Shown here in pieces: positions 35,001-47,000 of a DNA stretch of 64,000 bases. Where the stretch lies: positions 806,001 through 870,000 of the forward strand of contig CP126199.1 of assembly GCA_030272155.1 (NCBI GenBank), given 5' to 3'. Each line of letters opens with the position of its first letter. The stretch's first letter is position 1. Under the pieces are notes generated by a model that did not search any database, was not told where the DNA came from, and saw only the letters and a list, made by a program, of their open reading frames with translations. Source of the stretch: Tetradesmus obliquus. Its lineage: Eukaryota; Chlorophyta; Chlorophyceae; Sphaeropleales; Scenedesmaceae. The position numbers and the translations under genes were made by a program.

Positions 35001-38000
35001 GGCTTGCTATCGGGTTCTCATGATATGTGAGCTGAAAGAGGGGCAAGTGACTCGCTCTAGGGCGATAGCTTGCCCACCCCTGTAACAGACCTCTCTCGGC
35101 GGCCCTAAGCGGCTCCACCAGGGTGTTTGGGGGGTTATTTGTTTAGCTGCTCTGAATGCCATGGATGTTGGCCGACGGCAGGCTAACACGCTGCACATTC
35201 CGCCGCCCGCGCCTGCTGCGCCGCGGCCGTCTGCGCCGCCGCCGCAATGGCAGGTACCTATTACAGATGTGTTTCAGCCTGCAGCTCTCACTGCTGCGCA
35301 GCAACAGCATAACCAGCTGGTTGAGCAGCGTAGGCAGCAGCAGCTGCTGCAACAACAACAACAGCGACAGCAACTAGTAGCGCAGGTGTTACAGGAGGCG
35401 AAGCAGCAGGCGGTTTTGCGGTTTTGGGAATTGCTTGCTGATTTTGTGGCAATGGAGGCTGCGCCGGCTCATTGGCGTGTTGCGGTGCCTGGAGATCACC
35501 CGTTCTTGCGATCTGATCCAGCACAGCTGCGCATTGTACTGGCGCCCCGCTCTGGTTGACCTTCCTGCTTTTACATGATGTGCTGTCAGTAGTTGTCCAA
35601 TCTCCACTTTCTGGCAAGGCCATGTTGCATGTCGTGTGTCACTGTGCTTGATTTTCCAGCTCTGTGTGTCGCATTGCGTGCTTCTGTGCTTGTCAGCCAT
35701 GAGGATTGCAGAAGCAGTAGCACCTTAGTTTGCATGTCACGTGCAGTGTCTCCGGTCGGTCCCGCGTGCTCCTGCTTGCTGCAGTCTGGTGTGTACATCA
35801 GTGCCTTGGTGCAATCATGCCAAACACCTATGGTAAGCAGCACCATTGTGCATCCCGCTTGCTGTTTGGACCATGCCTGCCTTCCCTTGTGCGTTTTGTG
35901 CCCTGTGCTTTGAGCACCCTGCTGCTTTTCGTGCTGCACTTCGCACATGCTGCACTGCATGTACTTGTTGGTTTATGGGGAGGTAGGGGCTGCAAGATGC
36001 CTCTGGAGTATTACTTTGGTTGCATCTTGTGGCTTGCTATCGGGTTCTCATGATATGTGAGCTGAAAGAGGGGCAAGTGACTCGCTCTGGGGCGATAGCT
36101 TGCCCACCCCTGTAACAGACCTCTCTCCCCGGCGGCTGATCATGGATGGCTTGCCTACGTCGCAGCGCATGCACCAGCAGCATGATACATGCATGTGTGG
36201 CGCTGCGTGCCCTGGTCTGGTGCACCATTTTTGGGAGTGCCCAGTTGCGGTAGCGGTGATTGACAGCCTGCTGTCTGCGTTGCCTGCAACATGGTGTACG
36301 CGGGCTGCAGGCCGCCCGCCGCTTGCTATGCGGCATGTCTGGTTGATGCAGCGGCCTCCCGGCCCTAAGCGGCTCCACCAGGGTGTTTGGGGGGTTATTT
36401 GTTTAGCTGCTCTGAATGCCATGGATGTTGGCCGACGGCAGGCTAACACGCTGCACATTCCGCCGCCCGCGCCTGCTGCGCCGCGGCCGTCTGCGCCGCC
36501 GCCGCAATGGCAGGTACCTATTACAGATGTGTTTCAGCCTGCAGCTCTCACTGCTGCGCAGCAACAGCATAACCAGCTGGTTGAGCAGCGTAGGCAGCAG
36601 CAGCTGCTGCAACAACAACAACAGCGACAGCAACTAGTAGCGCAGGTGTTACAGGAGGCGAAGCAGCAGGCGGTTTTGCGGTTTTGGGAATTGCTTGCTG
36701 ATTTTGTGGCAATGGAGGCTGCGCCGGCTCATTGGCGTGTTGCGGTGCCTGGAGATCACCCGTTCTTGCGATCTGATCCAGCACAGCTGCGCATTGTACT
36801 GGCGCCCCGCTCTGGTTGACCTTCCTGCTTTTACATGATGTGCTGTCAGTAGTTGTCCAATCTCCACTTTCTGGCAAGGCCATGTTGCATGTCGTGTGTC
36901 ACTGTGCTTGATTTTCCAGCTCTGTGTGTCGCATTGCGTGCTTCTGTGCTTGTCAGCCATGAGGATTGCAGAAGCAGTAGCACCTTAGTTTGCATGTCAC
37001 GTGCAGTGTCTCCGGTCGGTCCCGCGTGCTCCTGCTTGCTGCAGTCTGGTGTGTACATCAGTGCCTTGGTGCAATCATGCCAAACACCTATGGTAAGCAG
37101 CACCATTGTGCATCCCGCTTGCTGTTTGGACCATGCCTGCCTTCCCTTGTGCGTTTTGTGCCCTGTGCTTTGAGCACCCTGCTGCTTTTCGTGCTGCACT
37201 TCGCACATGCTGCACTGCATGTACTTGTTGGTTTATGGGGAGGTAGGGGCTGCAAGATGCCTCTGGAGTATTACTTTGGTTGCATCTTGTGGCTTGCTAT
37301 CGGGTTCTCATGATATGTGAGCTGAAAGAGGGGCAAGTGACTCGCTCTAGGGCGATAGCTTGCCCACCCCTGTAACAGACCTCTCTCCTCCGGGGCCCTG
37401 CCTTCCCTTGTGCGTTTTGTGCCCTGTGCTTTGAGCACCCTGCTGCTTTTCGTGCTGCACTTCGCACATGCTGCACTGCATGTACTTGTTGGTTTATGGG
37501 GAGGTAGGGGCTGCAAGATGCCTCTGGAGTATTACTTTGGTTGCATCTTGTGGCTTGCTATCGGGTTCTCATGATATGTGAGCTGAAAGAGGGGCAAGTG
37601 ACTCGCTCTAGGGCGATAGCTTGCCCACCCCTGTAACAGACCTCTCTCCCGGGGCCCGCCGCTTGCTATGCGGCATGTCTGGTTGATGCAGCGGCCTCCC
37701 GGCCCTAAGCGGCTCCACCAGGGTGTTTGGGGGGTTATTTGTTTAGCTGCTCTGAATGCCATGGATGTTGGCCGACGGCAGGCTAACACGCTGCACATTC
37801 CGCCGCCCGCGCCTGCTGCGCCGCGGCCGTCTGCGCCGCCGCCGCAATGGCAGGTACCTATTACAGATGTGTTTCAGCCTGCAGCTCTCACTGCTGCGCA
37901 GCAACAGCATAACCAGCTGGTTGAGCAGCGTAGGCAGCAGCAGCTGCTGCAACAACAACAACAGCGACAGCAACTAGTAGCGCAGGTGTTACAGGAGGCG

Positions 38001-41000
38001 AAGCAGCAGGCGGTTTTGCGGTTTTGGGAATTGCTTGCTGATTTTGTGGCAATGGAGGCTGCGCCGGCTCATTGGCGTGTTGCGGTGCCTGGAGATCACC
38101 CGTTCTTGCGATCTGATCCAGCACAGCTGCGCATTGTACTGGCGCCCCGCTCTGGTTGACCTTCCTGCTTTTACATGATGTGCTGTCAGTAGTTGTCCAA
38201 TCTCCACTTTCTGGCAAGGCCATGTTGCATGTCGTGTGTCACTGTGCTTGATTTTCCAGCTCTGTGTGTCGCATTGCGTGCTTCTGTGCTTGTCAGCCAT
38301 GAGGATTGCAGAAGCAGTAGCACCTTAGTTTGCATGTCACGTGCAGTGTCTCCGGTCGGTCCCGCGTGCTCCTGCTTGCTGCAGTCTGGTGTGTACATCA
38401 GTGCCTTGGTGCAATCATGCCAAACACCTATGGTAAGCAGCACCATTGTGCATCCCGCTTGCTGTTTGGACCATGCCTGCCTTCCCTTGTGCGTTTTGTG
38501 CCCTGTGCTTTGAGCACCCTGCTGCTTTTCGTGCTGCACTTCGCACATGCTGCACTGCATGTACTTGTTGGTTTATGGGGAGGTAGGGGCTGCAAGATGC
38601 CTCTGGAGTATTACTTTGGTTGCATCTTGTGGCTTGCTATCGGGTTCTCATGATATGTGAGCTGAAAGAGGGGCAAGTGACTCGCTCTAGGGCGATAGCT
38701 TGCCCACCCCTGTAACAGACCTCTCTCCGGGGCAGACACCGGCCGGTTTCCTGGACGGTGTGGTGATTGGCATCTTCAAGGCTGGCGATGTTACCCTGGC
38801 AGCCAATTACCGCCCCATCACCCTGCTCAACACCGACTACAGGCTCCTGGCCAGAATTTTGGCCTCCCGCCTGCAGGCAGTGCTAGATCAGGCTATCTCT
38901 CCTACGCAGACAGCTTTCATCAAGCGCCGCAGGATCGGCCACAACATCATCACCATGCAGCTCCTGCTGCACGCGCTGCCAGAAGACAGCACAGTGGTGG
39001 CAGCACTGCTGGATTTTGCCAAGGCGTACGACACCTTGGACAGGCCCTTCCTGCTGTCTGTCATGAGTGCTATGGGCGTGGGGCCTGAATTCTGTAAGTG
39101 GGTGAAGTTACTGCTCACCAACACGCATGCGTGCGCGTGCATGAATGGCTTTGTGTCTGGCATGCGCAGGTTTGATGCTGGCGTGCGGCAGGGGTGTCCC
39201 CTGTCTCCTCTGCTCTACTTGTTTGTTGGTGAGGCATTGTTGCGATTTTGGCAGAGTAAAGGCATCAACATCACCGTGCAAGGTGTGCAGTTGTCAGCGA
39301 CTCAGTTTGCCGATGACACGCAGGTCTACCTGCGCTCCCCTGCACAGGTTGCACAGTTTTTGCTACATATGCAGGTTATGGCAGCCGCGTCTGGGCAGCA
39401 GCTCAACCTGCACAAATCCAAGTTGCTTTTGCTGGGTGCTACTGCGCGGCAGCAACACGCGACGCTCTCCCAGCAGCACGCTGCTGGTGTGTTGCCGCTC
39501 AGCCCTGTCCTGCAGGCCGATGTGTTGGGTGTGTGCGTGGGCTCTGACTCTCCGGTGGATTGGGGTCAGAAGCTGGCTTCTGTGGATGCTGCGCTCGCGC
39601 GGCTGTCGCACGTTCCGCAGCTTTCGGTGTTTGGCAGAGGTATGGGTAGCGCTGCTTATGGTGTGAGCACCTTGCTTTATGCAGCTGAATTCTCTGATTT
39701 GCCGCCTGATGTTGATCGTCAGCACCTTGTTGCGGCGGTTGGGAAGCTAGTGGATAGAGGGTTGGCACCTGCTTCGTCTGTGCGGCGTTTCACTGGTGTG
39801 GCTGCTCGCTTTTTGGCGGGCAGGCCGGCTGAAGGTGGCTTTGGTGCTTTGCCATGGCTTGAACACATACGTGCACGGCATGCTTGGTGGGGCGCGCAAT
39901 TTGCTACTGCGCCGCCTGACACTGAGCTGCCTTGGATCCGCATTGGGCGGGAGCTATTGCGTTCTAAGCATAAATGGTGGGGCCCATTGTCCTTGTTTGA
40001 CAGCTTTGAAGACACGCAAACGCCGATGGAGCCGTCGCAGGCGTTCCCTCAGCAGTCCCTCCCTCCCCCGCCGCTGCGCCGCATGATTGCTGGTCTTCAA
40101 GCGCTAGGCAAAGTTTGTGATGTGAAGGCGTTGGCGCCTGCGGCGCCTGCCCCTGCACTGCCGCCGCCACATCCTCAACAGCTGTCAGACGTGCAGCAGT
40201 TGCGTGCACAGCTACAGGCTGTGCAGGATGCGCCGGTGCTGCAGCCCGGGGCTTGGTGTAGTTTGGCTCCTGTCTTTGCTAACCCTTTTTTGCAAGCAAT
40301 GGTTGGGTTTGTGCCCGGTGGGCTGCAAATGCATCCCGTGCCCTCTGTGCGCGGGCCACATGCATGTTCTGGCGGCAAGTGTCGGCCGCGCATCCGCACT
40401 GTGGCCGATCTCTGTCGCGCTTGGCATGTGATCCAGCATGCTGCACGGCAGCAGCTGCCACACCCATTGCTGCCGTACGGCTCCAACTTCAGCAATGCAG
40501 ACAACGAATCGGCAGATTTGACAGACTTGGTTAACTTGTTGCCCATGCCGTGGCATCGGGCTGCCTTGGCTGTTGTGCGGCATCCTGCAGCAGACCGGCC
40601 CTGGCCGCCTGCAGCTGTGCCAGACCCGCCATGTGTGCCTTCTGCAGCAGAGCAGCATGTTGAGGCCATGTTGGTGGCGCGGCTAGGCTGGCGGAATCAT
40701 CGCGGCAAGACGGTGTCTGTTGCGCAATTGTCTGTTCGTGAAGCTACCTCATTGCAGCTTGGTCCCCTGCGTGCTGAGCGCCAGGAGCGGCGCACTAGGT
40801 TTGTCAGTGCTGCGATCGGTGCGGGTGCCCCGCCCGCGGCGTTGACTCGTGGTTTGCAATGTGTGGCGGCCGCCCAGGGCGCACTATGGAAGATGCGCTG
40901 GGATAATGCGTACAAGGAGACGTATTGGCGGCTGATCATGGATGGCTTGCCTACGTCGCAGCGCATGCACCAGCAGCATGATACATGCATGTGTGGCGCT

Positions 41001-44000
41001 GCGTGCCCTGGTCTGGTGCACCATTTTTGGGAGTGCCCAGTTGCGGTAGCGGTGATTGACAGCCTGCTGTCTGCGTTGCCTGCAACATGGTGTACGCGGG
41101 CTGCAGGCCGCCCGCCGCTTGCTATGCGGCATGTCTGGTTGATGCAGCGGCCTCCCGGCCCTAAGCGGCTCCACCAGGGTGTTTGGGGGGTTATTTGTTT
41201 AGCTGCTCTGAATGCCATGGATGTTGGCCGACGGCAGGCTAACACGCTGCACATTCCGCCGCCCGCGCCTGCTGCGCCGCGGCCGTCTGCGCCGCCGCCG
41301 CAATGGCAGGTACCTATTACAGATGTGTTTCAGCCTGCAGCTCTCACTGCTGCGCAGCAACAGCATAACCAGCTGGTTGAGCAGCGTAGGCAGCAGCAGC
41401 TGCTGCAACAACAACAACAGCGACAGCAACTAGTAGCGCAGGTGTTACAGGAGGCGAAGCAGCAGGCGGTTTTGCGGTTTTGGGAATTGCTTGCTGATTT
41501 TGTGGCAATGGAGGCTGCGCCGGCTCATTGGCGTGTTGCGGTGCCTGGAGATCACCCGTTCTTGCGATCTGATCCAGCACAGCTGCGCATTGTACTGGCG
41601 CCCCGCTCTGGTTGACCTTCCTGCTTTTACATGATGTGCTGTCAGTAGTTGTCCAATCTCCACTTTCTGGCAAGGCCATGTTGCATGTCGTGTGTCACTG
41701 TGCTTGATTTTCCAGCTCTGTGTGTCGCATTGCGTGCTTCTGTGCTTGTCAGCCATGAGGATTGCAGAAGCAGTAGCACCTTAGTTTGCATGTCACGTGC
41801 AGTGTCTCCGGTCGGTCCCGCGTGCTCCTGCTTGCTGCAGTCTGGTGTGTACATCAGTGCCTTGGTGCAATCATGCCAAACACCTATGGTAAGCAGCACC
41901 ATTGTGCATCCCGCTTGCTGTTTGGACCATGCCTGCCTTCCCTTGTGCGTTTTGTGCCCTGTGCTTTGAGCACCCTGCTGCTTTTCGTGCTGCACTTCGC
42001 ACATGCTGCACTGCATGTACTTGTTGGTTTATGGGGAGGTAGGGGCTGCAAGATGCCTCTGGAGTATTACTTTGGTTGCATCTTGTGGCTTGCTATCGGG
42101 TTCTCATGATATGTGAGCTGAAAGAGGGGCAAGTGACTCGCTCTAGGGCGATAGCTTGCCCACCCCTGTAACAGACCTCTCTCGCGTGCCCAACCCCTGT
42201 AACAGACCTCTCTCGCGTGCCCTGGAGCGAGCTCCTACCTCCAGGAAGGTGGTTGCCCTACGCAGTACAGCCGGCGCGTATGTCTGGGAGGGAGCAGGGC
42301 CTGCCAAGGTGGCCATCACGCAGTGGGCTGGTGTGAGTGCGCAGCCGGCAGTGGACCCAGCCGCCCAGGCTGCCATCCTCGCAGCCGTCACCAGTTTGCC
42401 TCGGCAGCCGGCAGCAGCAGATGGCAGCGAAGTGGTCACCGCAGCCGCAGTGCTCCAGGCTATGTCAGACTCCAAGCCGAACACGTCCCCAGGCCTGGAT
42501 GGCCTGCCTGTTGCAGTGTACAAGCACTGCAAGGAGCTGCTCGCGCCGGTCTTGGCGCGTGTGTTTACAGCAGTAGGCACGCTGGGGCAGACACCGGCCG
42601 GTTTCCTGGACGGTGTGGTGATTGGCATCTTCAAGGCTGGCGATGTTACCCTGGCAGCCAATTACCGCCCCATCACCCTGCTCAACACCGACTACAGGCT
42701 CCTGGCCAGAATTTTGGCCTCCCGCCTGCAGGCAGTGCTAGATCAGGCTATCTCTCCTACGCAGACAGCTTTCATCAAGCGCCGCAGGATCGGCCACAAC
42801 ATCATCACCATGCAGCTCCTGCTGCACGCGCTGCCAGAAGACAGCACAGTGGTGGCAGCACTGCTGGATTTTGCCAAGGCGTACGACACCTTGGACAGGC
42901 CCTTCCTGCTGTCTGTCATGAGTGCTATGGGCGTGGGGCCTGAATTCTGTAAGTGGGTGAAGTTACTGCTCACCAACACGCATGCGTGCGCGTGCATGAA
43001 TGGCTTTGTGTCTGGCATGCGCAGGTTTGATGCTGGCGTGCGGCAGGGGTGTCCCCTGTCTCCTCTGCTCTACTTGTTTGTTGGTGAGGCATTGTTGCGA
43101 TTTTGGCAGAGTAAAGGCATCAACATCACCGTGCAAGGTGTGCAGTTGTCAGCGACTCAGTTTGCCGATGACACGCAGGTCTACCTGCGCTCCCCTGCAC
43201 AGGTTGCACAGTTTTTGCTACATATGCAGGTTATGGCAGCCGCGTCTGGGCAGCAGCTCAACCTGCACAAATCCAAGTTGCTTTTGCTGGGTGCTACTGC
43301 GCGGCAGCAACACGCGACGCTCTCCCAGCAGCACGCTGCTGGTGTGTTGCCGCTCAGCCCTGTCCTGCAGGCCGATGTGTTGGGTGTGTGCGTGGGCTCT
43401 GACTCTCCGGTGGATTGGGGTCAGAAGCTGGCTTCTGTGGATGCTGCGCTCGCGCGGCTGTCGCACGTTCCGCAGCTTTCGGTGTTTGGCAGAGGTATGG
43501 GTAGCGCTGCTTATGGTGTGAGCACCTTGCTTTATGCAGCTGAATTCTCTGATTTGCCGCCTGATGTTGATCGTCAGCACCTTGTTGCGGCGGTTGGGAA
43601 GCTAGTGGATAGAGGGTTGGCACCTGCTTCGTCTGTGCGGCGTTTCACTGGTGTGGCTGCTCGCTTTTTGGCGGGCAGGCCGGCTGAAGGTGGCTTTGGT
43701 GCTTTGCCATGGCTTGAACACATACGTGCACGGCATGCTTGGTGGGGCGCGCAATTTGCTACTGCGCCGCCTGACACTGAGCTGCCTTGGATCCGCATTG
43801 GGCGGGAGCTATTGCGTTCTAAGCATAAATGGTGGGGCCCATTGTCCTTGTTTGACAGCTTTGAAGACACGCAAACGCCGATGGAGCCGTCGCAGGCGTT
43901 CCCTCAGCAGTCCCTCCCTCCCCCGCCGCTGCGCCGCATGATTGCTGGTCTTCAAGCGCTAGGCAAAGTTTGTGATGTGAAGGCGTTGGCGCCTGCGGCG

Positions 44001-47000
44001 CCTGCCCCTGCACTGCCGCCGCCACATCCTCAACAGCTGTCAGACGTGCAGCAGTTGCGTGCACAGCTACAGGCTGTGCAGGATGCGCCGGTGCTGCAGC
44101 CCGGGGCTTGGTGTAGTTTGGCTCCTGTCTTTGCTAACCCTTTTTTGCAAGCAATGGTTGGGTTTGTGCCCGGTGGGCTGCAAATGCATCCCGTGCCCTC
44201 TGTGCGCGGGCCACATGCATGTTCTGGCGGCAAGTGTCGGCCGCGCATCCGCACTGTGGCCGATCTCTGTCGCGCTTGGCATGTGATCCAGCATGCTGCA
44301 CGGCAGCAGCTGCCACACCCATTGCTGCCGTACGGCTCCAACTTCAGCAATGCAGACAACGAATCGGCAGATTTGACAGACTTGGTTAACTTGTTGCCCA
44401 TGCCGTGGCATCGGGCTGCCTTGGCTGTTGTGCGGCATCCTGCAGCAGACCGGCCCTGGCCGCCTGCAGCTGTGCCAGACCCGCCATGTGTGCCTTCTGC
44501 AGCAGAGCAGCATGTTGAGGCCATGTTGGTGGCGCGGCTAGGCTGGCGGAATCATCGCGGCAAGACGGTGTCTGTTGCGCAATTGTCTGTTCGTGAAGCT
44601 ACCTCATTGCAGCTTGGTCCCCTGCGTGCTGAGCGCCAGGAGCGGCGCACTAGGTTTGTCAGTGCTGCGATCGGTGCGGGTGCCCCGCCCGCGGCGTTGA
44701 CTCGTGGTTTGCAATGTGTGGCGGCCGCCCAGGGCGCACTATGGAAGATGCGCTGGGATAATGCGTACAAGGAGACGTATTGGCGGCTGATCATGGATGG
44801 CTTGCCTACGTCGCAGCGCATGCACCAGCAGCATGATACATGCATGTGTGGCGCTGCGTGCCCTGGTCTGGTGCACCATTTTTGGGAGTGCCCAGTTGCG
44901 GTAGCGGTGATTGACAGCCTGCTGTCTGCGTTGCCTGCAACATGGTGTACGCGGGCTGCAGGCCGCCCGCCGCTTGCTATGCGGCATGTCTGGTTGATGC
45001 AGCGGCCTCCCGGCCCTAAGCGGCTCCACCAGGGTGTTTGGGGGGTTATTTGTTTAGCTGCTCTGAATGCCATGGATGTTGGCCGACGGCAGGCTAACAC
45101 GCTGCACATTCCGCCGCCCGCGCCTGCTGCGCCGCGGCCGTCTGCGCCGCCGCCGCAATGGCAGGTACCTATTACAGATGTGTTTCAGCCTGCAGCTCTC
45201 ACTGCTGCGCAGCAACAGCATAACCAGCTGGTTGAGCAGCGTAGGCAGCAGCAGCTGCTGCAACAACAACAACAGCGACAGCAACTAGTAGCGCAGGTGT
45301 TACAGGAGGCGAAGCAGCAGGCGGTTTTGCGGTTTTGGGAATTGCTTGCTGATTTTGTGGCAATGGAGGCTGCGCCGGCTCATTGGCGTGTTGCGGTGCC
45401 TGGAGATCACCCGTTCTTGCGATCTGATCCAGCACAGCTGCGCATTGTACTGGCGCCCCGCTCTGGTTGACCTTCCTGCTTTTACATGATGTGCTGTCAG
45501 TAGTTGTCCAATCTCCACTTTCTGGCAAGGCCATGTTGCATGTCGTGTGTCACTGTGCTTGATTTTCCAGCTCTGTGTGTCGCATTGCGTGCTTCTGTGC
45601 TTGTCAGCCATGAGGATTGCAGAAGCAGTAGCACCTTAGTTTGCATGTCACGTGCAGTGTCTCCGGTCGGTCCCGCGTGCTCCTGCTTGCTGCAGTCTGG
45701 TGTGTACATCAGTGCCTTGGTGCAATCATGCCAAACACCTATGGTAAGCAGCACCATTGTGCATCCCGCTTGCTGTTTGGACCATGCCTGCCTTCCCTTG
45801 TGCGTTTTGTGCCCTGTGCTTTGAGCACCCTGCTGCTTTTCGTGCTGCACTTCGCACATGCTGCACTGCATGTACTTGTTGGTTTATGGGGAGGTAGGGG
45901 CTGCAAGATGCCTCTGGAGTATTACTTTGGTTGCATCTTGTGGCTTGCTATCGGGTTCTCATGATATGTGAGCTGAAAGAGGGGCAAGTGACTCGCTCTA
46001 GGGCGATAGCTTGCCCACCCCTGTAACAGACCTCTCTCCTGTGGCCTTAGTTTGCATGTCACGTGCAGTGTCTCCGGTCGGTCCCGCGTGCTCCTGCTTG
46101 CTGCAGTCTGGTGTGTACATCAGTGCCTTGGTGCAATCATGCCAAACACCTATGGTAAGCAGCACCATTGTGCATCCCGCTTGCTGTTTGGACCATGCCT
46201 GCCTTCCCTTGTGCGTTTTGTGCCCTGTGCTTTGAGCACCCTGCTGCTTTTCGTGCTGCACTTCGCACATGCTGCACTGCATGTACTTGTTGGTTTATGG
46301 GGAGGTAGGGGCTGCAAGATGCCTCTGGAGTATTACTTTGGTTGCATCTTGTGGCTTGCTATCGGGTTCTCATGATATGTGAGCTGAAAGAGGGGCAAGT
46401 GACTCGCTCTAGGGCGATAGCTTGCCCACCCCTGTAACAGACCTCTCTCCTGTGGCTGCAAGATGCCTCTGGAGTATTACTTTGGTTGCATCTTGTGGCT
46501 TGCTATCGGGTTCTCATGATATGTGAGCTGAAAGAGGGGCAAGTGACTCGCTCTAGGGCGATAGCTTGCCCACCCCTGTAACAGACCTCTCTCCCTGTGG
46601 CTTCGTGCGGCGGTGAGCATGTGGAATAGGGTTGTGGATATGATGCGTCCTCCCTTTTGGCTTGTGCTATGCGTGACAACTTACGGTTGTCCACTGCTTC
46701 CAGCAGCGGCGCAGTGTGGTGCACACAGTTGCGACGTGTACTTGAATATGTGCATGCCCACTCACAGCAGCTGGGAGATGCCGTGCAACGGCTGCAAAAC
46801 TTCCAGTCTCTGGATCTGAAAACCATAGCGCGTGCTTTTGATGGCGTTTTGTATCAGCAGTGGCAGGGGTGCCCTGTCAACCCGCGTGATGCTGCTAGTG
46901 GTCATGGTGTCTACAATACCTATGAGCGGTGGTTTGCGGCATGCTCTTCTGCTGACATGCTGTCTGTGAGCCCAGCTTTATGGCGCCCAGATTATGTCTC

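Larger units (their letters stand above)
34941..46593 (+). mobile_element. Head-to-tail array of ten 5'-truncated LINE copies (units A-J)
   Basis: All units share the same 3' end (tgtaacagacctctctc) and differ in where the 5' end is cut. Approximate extents: A 34941-35097, B 35100-36127, C 36131-37387, D 37397-37648, E 37656-38727, F 38734-42183, G 42192-42214, H 42223-46038, I 46046-46449, J 46457-46593. Units are almost identical in overlapping parts (for example one ctctggggcg against ctctagggcg). Short target-like words recur at junctions: CGGGGC before D, E and F; GCGTGCCC before G and H; CTGTGGC before I, J and the right flank. The 3' end contains TGTAA and no poly(A). Resembles the nested clusters of Zepp-type LINEs in green algae. 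Confidence 0.85.

Noticed and set aside
35586-36127. Recurrent open frames on both strands in the array element 3' region (also in units C-I)
   Set aside because: They lie in the non-coding tail after the polyprotein stop and overlap each other in opposite strands. They recur only because the units are identical.
38700-38733. Start of the unit F reading frame inside unit E
   Set aside because: The frame happens to stay open across the junction but has no ATG, and the junction is an insertion boundary, so the upstream codons are not part of the element's protein.
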